DNA of 53,149 nucleotides from JAAGZL01 sp964628835 (lineage in GTDB: Bacteria; Pseudomonadota; Gammaproteobacteria; Chromatiales; Chromatiaceae): assembly GCA_964628835.1 (NCBI GenBank), contig CAZVME010000015.1, positions 1 through 53,149 of the forward strand. Reading direction: 5' to 3'. Below, one piece after another: positions 8,931-17,312 of the stretch. The stretch's first letter is position 1, and each line of letters begins with the position of its first letter. Made by a program: the position numbers and the translations under genes. The notes beneath the pieces were generated by a model, which saw only the letters and a list, made by a program, of their open reading frames with translations, was not told the DNA's origin and searched no databases.

Positions 8931-9830
8931 ATGACGACACAAGCAGCCAAGATTGCACATAGCGGGGTATCGGCCGAGGAGCTGAGACAACTCCGTATCA
9001 GAGTGAGTGATGAACTTGGCGGCAACAGTGAGTTTTCAGAAGACGCCAACCTGGATGAAATTCTCAATGTCTATCTGCAGTTTCTACAGTCTCAGCTGTT
9101 GGGCAGTAGTGAGTGTATGGATATTGGTAAGATTCGAGAGATGTTGCTTGAGATAACAGATCTGGTCCGGGCCGGAAAGGTCAAAGATAGAGGCGAGGAG
9201 TTTGGACGCTTCTTTGATGGGCTGGCGAATATCTATAGTTTTGACACTATGCAGAGTGGTGGTGATGGTTTCCAGCACTCGGTTGGAGATTATGCTGAGC
9301 TTCTTGAATCTGTCAGCAGTGAGTTTCCTGCATACAATTACGATACTGCGCTCCAGCAGGTGTTCCTGTACATGAACCGGATGTTTGAGCATCAGCAGAA
9401 TGGTTGGGTAGAGGTGCTGGAAACCATCGCCGCTATGCCAGAGAGCATCGGCATGGTGCATATTCTGAAGCAAGAGTGTTTCCCTGAGATCATGGAGTGG
9501 GTTGAAGGCGGAGTGCATAATCTATTTCAGATCCATGGAGATCTCAGCGCCATGACGCGCAAACTGGAGATGCGGGAGCGGTTGGTGGAACAGCAGATGG
9601 CGCGGTTTCGGAGCGCCTATCTGACCCGGCAGGTGGCGGAGAATCTGGTCGATGTTAAGCAGGGCAAGAAGGCCAGGGCCATGGCGCTCCTGCGCCGCAA
9701 GCTGGTGGACATACAGCATGAGGTGGCAGAGAAAAGAGGCCTGATCAAGCTGGTGGAGTCAAATATCCAGGAGTTCCAGGATCTTATGGCCACGGCCAGA
9801 CGCGCATTTTTCATCCGCCTGGTTCCATAA
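8931..9830 (+). CDS. Uncharacterised mostly helical protein
   Basis: A 299-residue protein I do not recognise. It has no signal peptide and no membrane segment, is rich in charged residues and appears almost entirely alpha-helical. The last 90 residues (MTRKLEMRERLVEQQMARFR to the end) look like a coiled coil. Three cysteines or fewer and no metal or nucleotide motif are visible. The ATG follows CAGGAA; 19 bases further up is a GC hairpin, CCCCC-TGCT-GGGGG (8898-8911), close enough to influence translation. It stands alone between a terminator and a convergent gene. The 180 bases upstream contain TTGACG (8814) but no -10 at the right spacing. A cytoplasmic structural or adaptor role is possible but unproven. 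Confidence 0.6.
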   Translation: MTTQAAKIAHSGVSAEELRQLRIRVSDELGGNSEFSEDANLDEILNVYLQFLQSQLLGSSECMDIGKIREMLLEITDLVRAGKVKDRGEEFGRFFDGLANIYSFDTMQSGGDGFQHSVGDYAELLESVSSEFPAYNYDTALQQVFLYMNRMFEHQQNGWVEVLETIAAMPESIGMVHILKQECFPEIMEWVEGGVHNLFQIHGDLSAMTRKLEMRERLVEQQMARFRSAYLTRQVAENLVDVKQGKKARAMALLRRKLVDIQHEVAEKRGLIKLVESNIQEFQDLMATARRAFFIRLVP

Positions 9831-9879
9831 CCCACCAACAACTAGTCAAATATCTGTCCCACGCCCATATCAACCATGC

Positions 9880-10320
9880 CTACTTTGATTTCACCGATTC
9901 ATAGGCCTTAGCGGCCTCTTCCTTGGTGGTATCGTAGATATTGCCCGCTGCCTTCTTGGTGGCTTGCCAAACCGTTGAGGATTTTTCCTTAGTGGCATCG
10001 TAGACATCACCGGCGGTTTTTTTAGTCGCTGTGGTGGCCTTGCCTGCGGCCTTTTTAGAGGCGTCCCAAGCAGTTTCCCCCAGCTTTTTGGTTTGATCTA
10101 CCCACTTAGTGGCCTCATTGGCCATGTTGCTCTCTGCTGTTTTCGCCGGGGGGTTGGACGGCTGCACTGTGGGGGCGATAGTGCCGTTGCTGTCACCTGC
10201 ATTAACTACGGGCCCTGCCTGTTGTATGGTCTGAGGGGCACTCATTCCCTCATCAGCGGCCAGGTTGTTGCCGACTGTAAGTAGTATAAGCGCGCTTGCC
10301 GCTAATATCATTTTGTTCAT
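9880..10320 (-). CDS. Secreted protein with LEA/apolipoprotein-like 11-residue repeats
   Basis: 146-residue protein with a Sec signal peptide (MNKMILAASALILLTVGNN, cleavage near AAD). A low-complexity Pro/Asn/Thr-rich linker (about residues 30-75) is followed by an amphipathic helical region built from repeats of the pattern xxxYDATKxKx and ATKKAAGxxYD, resembling group 3 LEA or apolipoprotein-type repeats, rich in Lys, Ala and Thr. The start was set at 10320: AGGAGC lies directly upstream, whereas a longer frame from 10365 would translate through this ribosome-binding site. Function unknown; such periplasmic amphipathic proteins are often stress or envelope associated. It is convergent with the preceding gene and stands alone. 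Confidence 0.65.
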   Translation of the reverse strand: MNKMILAASALILLTVGNNLAADEGMSAPQTIQQAGPVVNAGDSNGTIAPTVQPSNPPAKTAESNMANEATKWVDQTKKLGETAWDASKKAAGKATTATKKTAGDVYDATKEKSSTVWQATKKAAGNIYDTTKEEAAKAYESVKSK

Positions 10321-10489
10321 GTGGCGCTCCTGGTTGTTACCGGTTGTATATAGCGATGGTAGCACAGCATGAAGGGGTTGGTTACGGGTGCGCTAGTTGC
10401 GCGGGCATTGCTGTCGTTTTTTAACTCCCTGCCCTGATAGAATGGCTCACTAGCATGATATTTGTGATTTACCTTAGACGGAGTTAGCT

Positions 10490-12133
10490 ATGCTCGACTC
10501 ACATGAAGATCAACTCGATGCTCAAGAATTAAAAATGCGTGGTGATCAGTATCGTGATACGGGTGAGTGGGAACAGGCTATTGCGCTTTATAGTGCGGCG
10601 GTTGAGCATCAGCGGGATTTTTGGCAGGCACATGCAAATCTTGCCATAGCGTTTGGTGAGACAAATAACTATGCCTCTGCTGTCAGCCATGCTGAGGAGG
10701 CGATTTTACATGGTCCCCCGATAGCAGAGCTACATGCTAATCTGGGTGAGATGTTACGCAGGTCTGAGGCATATCCCGAAGCGAAATTGGCCTACAACAA
10801 GGCAATCGAGATGAATCCCAGGCTGGTTTCGGCCTACTATAATCTTGGACAGCTATATTGCCTGACAAATGAATACCGGTCGGCCATGGATGTACTTGGT
10901 AAGGCGATAGAATTACATGGTAAGAATGCTACTTTTTACAATCAGCTTGGCGTTGCCCAGCGGAATCTGCAGCAGTTTGACCAGGCAATTGCGTCATTTA
11001 ATCAAGCTCTAAGGCTTGATTCTGCAAGTGTAGAAGCACTCTGCAATCTGGCTACGGTAATGAAAGATCAGGGTCGTTTTAATGAGTCGATCTTATTGTT
11101 CAAGGATGTGTTGGCTCTGGACCCAGAACATATCTATGCGCACAATAATCTCTGTGATGCGCTACTGTTACAGGGGAATTTTAAGGAAGGATGGAGTGAA
11201 TATGAGTGGCGTTGGCGAGCAGGCGCCAGGCGACCAAAGGATGCGCTACCGCAACCATATTGGGCTGGTAATTCACTGATTGGCAAAACACTATTCATAT
11301 TTGCGGAACAGGGAATAGGTGATGAGATTATGTTTTCCTCATGCATTCCTGATCTATTGAAGATGGAGCATGGTCAATATATCGTGGAATGTGACTCGCG
11401 TCTGGTGCCGCTGTTTCAACGCTCGTTCCCTGGTATCGAGGTACATAAAACAGAACCTAAAGGGGATTTAAATTGGTTGCGGGATTACCCGGATTTGGAT
11501 TATCAGTTGCCCATGGGAGATCTGCTCTGCCATCTACGGGACAGTTTTACATCCTTCCCGAGACATAGTTCTTATCTTGTGCCAAGGGAGGATTTGGTCG
11601 AGGTATGGCGTGAGCGGTACCGGCAGCTTGGAGCAGGGCCAAAAATAGGGATATCCTGGCGAGGTGGAGCCAAGTTTAATACTATCAATAAGCGCTCTAT
11701 CCCCTTAATTCGCTGGCTTTCACTGCTTGATTGCGGAGCACATTTTATCAATCTTCAGTATGGTGACAGTAGTGAAGAGTTGTCACAGTTAGAGCAAGAA
11801 ACGGCGGTGTGTATACATGACTGGGATGATGCCGATCCGTTGCATGATCTTGATAATTTTGCTGCCCAGATTGCTGCTCTGGACCTGGTGATTTCAATAG
11901 ATAACTCGACTGTTCATATGGCCGGCGCCTTGGGAAAAGAGACATGGGTACTGCTGCCAGCGGTTCCAGATTGGCGCTGGTTTACAGATAGAGATGATAC
12001 TCCCTGGTACCAAAGCCTAAGGCTGTTCAGACAAGGAGACGTAGGTGACTGGGAAGAGGTTTTGGTCAATATTCGTGAGGCTTTGCGAATATGGTGTGCA
12101 AAGAGTCATGTAAGTAACACTATCACGCCCTGA
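10490..12133 (+). CDS. TPR-repeat protein with C-terminal family 9-like glycosyltransferase domain
   Basis: 547 residues. The N-terminal half (about 1-240) is a row of tetratricopeptide repeats, for example AHANLAIAFGETNNYASAV, LHANLGEMLRRSEAYPEA and VEALCNLATVMKDQGRFNES. The C-terminal half resembles ADP-heptose/GT9 transferases: a nucleotide-sugar-binding segment around IGISWRGGAKFNTINKRSI and the conserved DLVISIDNSTVHMAGALGKE followed by LLPAVPDWRWF. Proteins with this layout occur in many proteobacteria and are thought to glycosylate proteins or surface polysaccharides, but acceptor and donor are unknown. No signal peptide. It stands alone and is somewhat AT-richer than its neighbours. 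Confidence 0.8.
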   Translation: MLDSHEDQLDAQELKMRGDQYRDTGEWEQAIALYSAAVEHQRDFWQAHANLAIAFGETNNYASAVSHAEEAILHGPPIAELHANLGEMLRRSEAYPEAKLAYNKAIEMNPRLVSAYYNLGQLYCLTNEYRSAMDVLGKAIELHGKNATFYNQLGVAQRNLQQFDQAIASFNQALRLDSASVEALCNLATVMKDQGRFNESILLFKDVLALDPEHIYAHNNLCDALLLQGNFKEGWSEYEWRWRAGARRPKDALPQPYWAGNSLIGKTLFIFAEQGIGDEIMFSSCIPDLLKMEHGQYIVECDSRLVPLFQRSFPGIEVHKTEPKGDLNWLRDYPDLDYQLPMGDLLCHLRDSFTSFPRHSSYLVPREDLVEVWRERYRQLGAGPKIGISWRGGAKFNTINKRSIPLIRWLSLLDCGAHFINLQYGDSSEELSQLEQETAVCIHDWDDADPLHDLDNFAAQIAALDLVISIDNSTVHMAGALGKETWVLLPAVPDWRWFTDRDDTPWYQSLRLFRQGDVGDWEEVLVNIREALRIWCAKSHVSNTITP

Positions 12134-12451
12134 GTCGGTCACTGTGCGCCATGGAGACTGAAACGAAGGTGCGTAAACCTCGGTAGCTGGTACGCCAGAT
12201 GGTCTTTCATGGGGCCAAAGATTCCCCCGCTTTCATTGTGTGGCTATCTGCCATTTTCCCTGGCTTTAATCAGAGCCTCCCTAAGTTCAGAGGAAAGCAT
12301 AAAAATCACCTGTTTGCCGTTGGCCCCATTGCGGGCCATGGCCGAATAGTCACTTATTGTTCTTATGCGGCGAGCAACTCAATAGGTCAGGTCGTGCGTC
12401 GTGCCCATATGCCAGTCGTCATTTATATCCATGCACTGATAGAATGGGTCG
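12134..12451 (+). other. Intergenic stretch, possibly with a gene remnant on the minus strand
   Basis: 318 bases without a convincing gene. The 92-codon open frame on the plus strand overlaps uvrD and resembles nothing known. On the minus strand 12244-12339 encodes 31 residues (MARNGANGKQ then VIFMLSSELREALIKAREN) that look like the first strand and helix of a ribbon-helix-helix protein cut off by a stop; this may be a decayed fragment. No clear promoter for uvrD was identified, although one must lie here or upstream. Confidence 0.4.
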
Positions 12452-14656
12452 ATGGATGTTTCGCATATTTTAGATGATCTGAATGAGGCCCAGCGTGAGG
12501 CGGTTTCGGCTCCTGCCGGAAGTACTCTGGTGCTGGCGGGGGCCGGTTCCGGTAAGACCCGGGTGCTGGTGCACCGTATCGCCTGGCTTACCGGGGTGAT
12601 GGGAGCCACCCCCTGGAGTGTGCTGGCGGTGACCTTCACCAACAAGGCGGCGCGCGAGATGCGGCATCGCATCGAACACCTGCTGGGGCAACCGGTGGGT
12701 GGGATGTGGGTGGGGACCTTTCACGGCCTGGCCCACAGATTACTGCGGGCCCACTGGCAGGAGGCCGGCCTGCCCAAGGCATTTCAGATCCTGGATTCCG
12801 ATGACCAGCACCGGCTGATCAAACGTATCATCCGTGAGATGAATCTAGACGATTCCAAATGGCCGCCGCGTCAGGCCCAGTGGTTTATAAATGCCCAAAA
12901 GGACGAGGGGCGCCGGGCCCAGCATCTGGACGATGGGGACGATCATTACCAGCGCCAGATGATAGCCATCTACCGCGCCTATCAGGAGGCGTGCGAGCGC
13001 TCCGGTGCAGTGGATTTTGCCGAACTGCTGCTGCGGGCCCACGAGCTGCTAAGGGATCGGAGCGATATCCTGCACCACTACCGGGAGCGTTTTGCCCATA
13101 TCCTGGTGGATGAGTTTCAGGACACCAACTCCATCCAGTATGCCTGGCTGCGGCTGTTGTCCGGCGAGCGCAACAACCTGTTTGTGGTGGGTGATGATGA
13201 TCAGTCCATCTATGGCTGGCGCGGGGCCAAGGTGGAGAACATTCGCCACTTCCAACGGGATTTTCCCAAGACCGCCATGGTGCGGCTGGAGCAGAATTAC
13301 CGTTCCACCGCCAATATCCTGCAGGCGTCCAATGCCGTTATCTCCAATAATCCATCGCGGCTGGGCAAGAACCTCTGGACCGAAGATAAAGATGGCGATC
13401 CGGTGCGGGTGTATGCCGCCTTCAACGAGGTGGATGAGGCGCGTTTTGTAATCGGCCGTATTAGTGAGGCCATAGACAGCGGCCACAGACGCACTGATAT
13501 CGCCATCCTGTATCGCACCTCGGCCCAGTCGCGCCTGTTTGAGGAGGCCCTGTTGCAGGCAGCAATCCCCTATCGGGTGTATGGCGGGCTGCGCTTTTTT
13601 GAGCGGGCCGAGATCAAGGACGCCATGGCCTACATGCGGCTGATCTCCAACCGGGACAGTGACCCCGCCTTTGAGCGCGCGGTGAACCAACCGCCTCGTG
13701 GTATCGGCCCCCGGACCCTGGATGCGGTGCGCGCCCATGCGCGGGATTTTGGCTGTTCGCTATGGCAGGCCATGGAGGCGTTGCTGCAGGGTGGCGGCAT
13801 GGCGGCGCGGGCGGCCAATGCCCTGAAGGGATTTGTGGAGGTGATCGAGGAGTTGACGCTGGAGACCGCCGATATGCAGCTGGCGGACCTGACGGCCCAG
13901 GCACTCAACCGCAGCCGGCTGTCCGAGCACTTCAAGAAGTCGCGGGACGGCAAGGGTCAGGACCGGATCGAAAACCTGGAGGAGTTGCTGAATGCTGCGC
14001 GCCAGTTTGATGTCATCTCCATGGAGCTGGATCAGGTGGACACCATGGTGGATGGGCCTGATGCTCTGGAAGAGATGAGCGAACTGGATGCCTTTCTGTC
14101 CCATGCCGCCCTGGAGGCGGGTGATACCCAGGCCGGAGAGCATGAGGAGAGCGTGCAATTGATGACCCTGCATTCGGCCAAGGGTCTGGAGTTTCCGCTG
14201 ATCTTCATTGGCGGTATGGAAGAGGGGCTGTTTCCCCATAGTATGTCCAGTGATGACCCCGAGCGCCTGGAAGAGGAGCGCAGGCTCTGCTACGTGGGTA
14301 TGACCCGGGCCATGGAACAGCTCTATCTTTGTCATGCCGAGAGTCGACGCCTGCATGGCTCCGACAGCTATCCCATGCCGTCGCGTTTTCTGCGCGAGAT
14401 ACCGCCGGACCTGGTGGAGGAGATTCGCGCCCGCCCGGATATCTCCCGGCCGGTGGTAACTGCTGCCGGGAGTTTTAATATGGCAGAGGAGACCACCGGA
14501 TTCCGCCTGGGCCAGCGCGTGGTCCATCCCAAGTTTGGTGAAGGTGTGGTGCTGAATGCTGAGGGCCAGGGCAGCAGCGCCCGGGTGCAAGTCAACTTTG
14601 AAGTGGCTGGGGCCAAGTGGCTGGTGGTGGCCTATGCCAATCTCCAGGCGGTCTAG
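12452..14656 (+). CDS. uvrD: DNA helicase II (UvrD)
   Basis: 3'-5' SF1A helicase used in nucleotide excision repair and methyl-directed mismatch repair and to strip RecA from DNA. 734 residues (720 in E. coli). It starts MDVSHILDDLNEAQREAV, almost identical to the E. coli start. Helicase motifs are in order: I (LAGAGSGKTRVLVHRI), Ia (AVTFTNKAAREMRHRI), II (ILVDEFQDTNSIQYAWL), III (VVGDDDQSIYGWRGA), IV (RLEQNYRSTANIL), V (LMTLHSAKGLEFPLIF) and VI (YVGMTRAMEQLYL). The C-terminal Tudor-like RNA-polymerase-binding region (GQRVVHPKFGEGVVLNAEGQ) is present. hemW follows after 12 bases. Confidence 0.98.
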   Translation: MDVSHILDDLNEAQREAVSAPAGSTLVLAGAGSGKTRVLVHRIAWLTGVMGATPWSVLAVTFTNKAAREMRHRIEHLLGQPVGGMWVGTFHGLAHRLLRAHWQEAGLPKAFQILDSDDQHRLIKRIIREMNLDDSKWPPRQAQWFINAQKDEGRRAQHLDDGDDHYQRQMIAIYRAYQEACERSGAVDFAELLLRAHELLRDRSDILHHYRERFAHILVDEFQDTNSIQYAWLRLLSGERNNLFVVGDDDQSIYGWRGAKVENIRHFQRDFPKTAMVRLEQNYRSTANILQASNAVISNNPSRLGKNLWTEDKDGDPVRVYAAFNEVDEARFVIGRISEAIDSGHRRTDIAILYRTSAQSRLFEEALLQAAIPYRVYGGLRFFERAEIKDAMAYMRLISNRDSDPAFERAVNQPPRGIGPRTLDAVRAHARDFGCSLWQAMEALLQGGGMAARAANALKGFVEVIEELTLETADMQLADLTAQALNRSRLSEHFKKSRDGKGQDRIENLEELLNAARQFDVISMELDQVDTMVDGPDALEEMSELDAFLSHAALEAGDTQAGEHEESVQLMTLHSAKGLEFPLIFIGGMEEGLFPHSMSSDDPERLEEERRLCYVGMTRAMEQLYLCHAESRRLHGSDSYPMPSRFLREIPPDLVEEIRARPDISRPVVTAAGSFNMAEETTGFRLGQRVVHPKFGEGVVLNAEGQGSSARVQVNFEVAGAKWLVVAYANLQAV

Positions 14657-14668
14657 CTGAGTACGCTG

Positions 14669-15832
14669 GTGAGCGGATTTTCAGAGACACTGCCACTGGC
14701 ACTCTATGTCCATATCCCCTGGTGTCTGCAGAAGTGTCCCTACTGTGATTTCAACTCCCATGCAGTCATTGGTGGAGTGGATGAGTCGGCCTATGTGACG
14801 ACCCTGCTCCGGGATCTGGAGCGAGAGCTATCCATGGTCGCAGATAGGGAGCTGATCTCTATCTTCATAGGGGGTGGTACCCCCAGCCTGTTCTCCGGGA
14901 CGGCCATTGCCAAATTACTGAGTGGCGTCCGCTCCAGGGTGAGCTGTGCGGTGGATATGGAGGTTACACTGGAGGCTAACCCCGGCGCGGTAGACCAGGG
15001 ACATTTTCAGGCCTATCGGGATGCCGGGGTAAATCGTCTCTCCATCGGGGTGCAGAGCTTTGACCCGGATGCCTTGCAGAGGCTGGGTCGCATCCATGGA
15101 CCGGATGAGGCCATGGCCGCAGTAGATCTTGTGCGCAGGGCCGGGTTTGAGAATCTCAACCTTGATCTCATGTATGGCCTGCCCGGTCAGACCGCGGATG
15201 TCGCACAACAGGATTTGACCAGGGCCGTCGCCCTCCAGCCTGAGCATCTCTCCTATTACCAACTCACCATTGAGCCCAACACCCAGTTCCACAGTGCCCC
15301 CCCTACCCTGCCGGGAGATGAGCGTCTGTGGCAGATAGAGTCTGAGGGGCATGCGCTCCTTCAGGCTTCGGGCTACCGGCAATATGAGGTGTCGGCCTTT
15401 GCCCGTCCCGGCCTTGAGTGTCGGCACAACCGCAACTACTGGGAGTTTGGTGACTACCTGGGTATAGGCGCCGGGGCCCATGGGAAGATCACCGATGTGG
15501 CTACGGGGGTGGTGTATCGCACTAACAAGCCCAGAAGCCCGGAAAACTATGTTCAGGTGGTGAGTGGGACTCAATCATCTCAGGTTCGCCGACCACTAGA
15601 CGCACAGGATCTGGTGCTAGAGTTCATGCTAAATGCGCTGCGATTGAATCAAGGTTTCCCCCTGGAGCTATTTACTCAACGCACCGGCCTCCCCCTGGGG
15701 CATATTCAGCCGGAGTTGGATCTGGCCGTGGATAGAGCCCTTCTGGAGGTAGATGAAAATTCAGTGCGACCTACGGTCGTGGGAATGCGTTTCCTTAATG
15801 AGTTGTTGTCCATCTTTATGTCAGGGGAGTGA
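14669..15832 (+). CDS. hemW: Radical SAM heme chaperone HemW
   Basis: HemW binds heme and a [4Fe-4S]/SAM centre and is thought to insert heme into respiratory enzymes; it was formerly mis-annotated as an anaerobic coproporphyrinogen oxidase. 387 residues (378 in E. coli). The cluster motif CLQKCPYCDFNSH has the HemW-type spacing CxxxCxxC. FIGGGTPSLF, EANPGAVD and NRLSIGVQSFD follow, and the C-terminal HemN_C domain is complete. The start is GTG 14669, 12 bases after uvrD, with no strong ribosome-binding sequence. Likely co-transcribed with uvrD. Confidence 0.93.
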   Translation: MSGFSETLPLALYVHIPWCLQKCPYCDFNSHAVIGGVDESAYVTTLLRDLERELSMVADRELISIFIGGGTPSLFSGTAIAKLLSGVRSRVSCAVDMEVTLEANPGAVDQGHFQAYRDAGVNRLSIGVQSFDPDALQRLGRIHGPDEAMAAVDLVRRAGFENLNLDLMYGLPGQTADVAQQDLTRAVALQPEHLSYYQLTIEPNTQFHSAPPTLPGDERLWQIESEGHALLQASGYRQYEVSAFARPGLECRHNRNYWEFGDYLGIGAGAHGKITDVATGVVYRTNKPRSPENYVQVVSGTQSSQVRRPLDAQDLVLEFMLNALRLNQGFPLELFTQRTGLPLGHIQPELDLAVDRALLEVDENSVRPTVVGMRFLNELLSIFMSGE

Positions 15833-15953
15833 CCAGGATGAAGGTGGCCACCATAGGCCCAGGAATTATTTGCATAATCATGAAGTTGTATTATCTATTT
15901 ACTACTTAATGCGGCTGTTGTGTGGGGGTGATCTAAGCATTGAATCTCGCCCT

Positions 15954-15980
15954 TAAATATTTTCCGTAACTTGCCGATAA
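15954..15980 (+). promoter_or_regulatory. Sigma-28 (FliA) flagellar-class promoter and structured leader
   Basis: The 350-base gap 15833-16182 contains TAAATATT (15954-15961), an 11-base spacer and GCCGATAA (15973-15980). The FliA consensus is TAAAGTTT-N11-GCCGATAA, so the -10 element is an 8/8 match, the -35 is 6/8 and the spacing is exact. Transcription would start near 15987 and give a leader of about 195 bases. The leader has two inverted repeats, GCTGAA-TCTA-TTCAGC (16003-16018) and TTTCCTG/CAGGAAA (16062-16068 with 16090-16096). The FIST gene follows behind AAGGA. This ties the FIST and GGDEF-EAL genes to the late flagellar regulon. Confidence 0.8.
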
Positions 15981-16182
15981 AATTGGGTAGCTACAGGGAG
16001 GCGCTGAATCTATTCAGCATGGATCTGCTAGAGTACAGAGAATGGATAGATAGATTCTGGCTTTCCTGTGCTCCAAGCAGTTGTAGTGCCAGGAAATAGC
16101 GGCTACAGATGGTGTAACGGGAATCTCAGGATTCGTTAGTAATTCACCGTCAACAATCCAGCCATTAAGGACGGATCAGAAT

Positions 16183-17310
16183 ATGAAAATTGAACAAAAT
16201 TGCTGGAGAGAGGATCACGGTTGGAGGTCCCAGCTTAAGCCAAAGCCTGAGGTGCAGCTTGTTCTCGGCTTTGGCGCTAGAAGTATTCTTGAAGATCCTG
16301 ACTGTTACCAGGAGCTGAAAAAGGTGTTCCCCTCGGCACAGATCGCCTGTTGCTCAACTGCAGGCGAGATACAGGGAGAGCGGGTGCTGGAGGATACTTT
16401 TTGCATTACCGCCATTACGTTTGAAAATGTTCGGGTTGCATCCGCAGGGATACAGATATCTGATGCTGGTGAGAGTTTTACTGCTGGACGCTCCCTGGGT
16501 GAGCAATTGGCCGCCGATGACCTGACCTATGTGCTGGTCCTGTCTGATGGCCTGAATGTGAATGGCAGTGATCTGGCAAGTGGCCTGGCTGAGAAGCTAC
16601 CAGAAGAGGTGATAGCCACTGGTGGATTGTCTGGGGATGCGGACGCCTTTAGTAAAACAGTGGTGGGGCTTAATAGCGTTGCACAGAGCAATCTGGTGGT
16701 GGCGATTGGTTTTTATGGTGGGCAGCTGAAGGTGGCTCATGGTTCTCTCGGGGGTTGGGACCCGTTTGGTCCTGATCGTCTGGTAACCAAATCATCCGGC
16801 AATGTGTTGTATGAACTGGATGGTCAGTCCGCCCTGTCGCTATACCAGGAGTATCTGGGTGACTACGCCGCCGAGCTGCCGGCGAGTGGCCTGCTGTTTC
16901 CCCTGTTGGTACATGGTGAGGGTGAGGGTGGTGGTGTGGTGAGGACTATTCTTGGGATCGACCAGGAGAGCAACAGTCTGATCTTTGCTGGCGATGTACC
17001 TGAGGGTAGCTATGCTCGATTGATGAAAGCCAATTTTGACCGCCTGGTGGACGGTGCAACCGGAGCCGCTGTAAAGGCCACGGCTATGTTTGCCCAATCT
17101 GAGTTGGCAATTTTAATCAGCTGTGTCGGGCGCAAACTGGTGCTGCAACAACGCATTGAAGAGGAGGTTGAGGCGGTCCAGGAGGTACTCGGTCAAGATA
17201 CCGTGCTGACGGGATTTTACTCTTATGGTGAACTATCACCTCTGACCCCTAGCGGTAGTTGTGAACTGCATAATCAGACCATGACCATCACCACACTGTA
17301 CGAGAGCTGA
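16183..17310 (+). CDS. FIST-domain sensory protein
   Basis: 375 residues with an N-terminal FIST domain (about residues 20-220; VQLVLGFGARSIL, ACCSTAGEIQGERV, GGLSGDADAFSKT) and a FIST_C domain (about 225-360; ending FYSYGELSPLTPSGSCELHN and TMTITTLYES). FIST domains are predicted to bind small ligands, possibly amino acids, and are usually linked to chemotaxis or cyclic-di-GMP outputs. No membrane segment, so it is cytoplasmic. It is followed after two bases by a GGDEF-EAL protein, so FIST is probably the ligand sensor of a split two-protein c-di-GMP switch. Both are downstream of a sigma-28 promoter. Confidence 0.88.
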   Translation: MKIEQNCWREDHGWRSQLKPKPEVQLVLGFGARSILEDPDCYQELKKVFPSAQIACCSTAGEIQGERVLEDTFCITAITFENVRVASAGIQISDAGESFTAGRSLGEQLAADDLTYVLVLSDGLNVNGSDLASGLAEKLPEEVIATGGLSGDADAFSKTVVGLNSVAQSNLVVAIGFYGGQLKVAHGSLGGWDPFGPDRLVTKSSGNVLYELDGQSALSLYQEYLGDYAAELPASGLLFPLLVHGEGEGGGVVRTILGIDQESNSLIFAGDVPEGSYARLMKANFDRLVDGATGAAVKATAMFAQSELAILISCVGRKLVLQQRIEEEVEAVQEVLGQDTVLTGFYSYGELSPLTPSGSCELHNQTMTITTLYES

Positions 17311-17312
17311 AT

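Noticed and set aside
12199..12477. 92-codon plus-strand open frame upstream of uvrD
   Set aside because: Overlaps the well-supported uvrD start and shows no family features.
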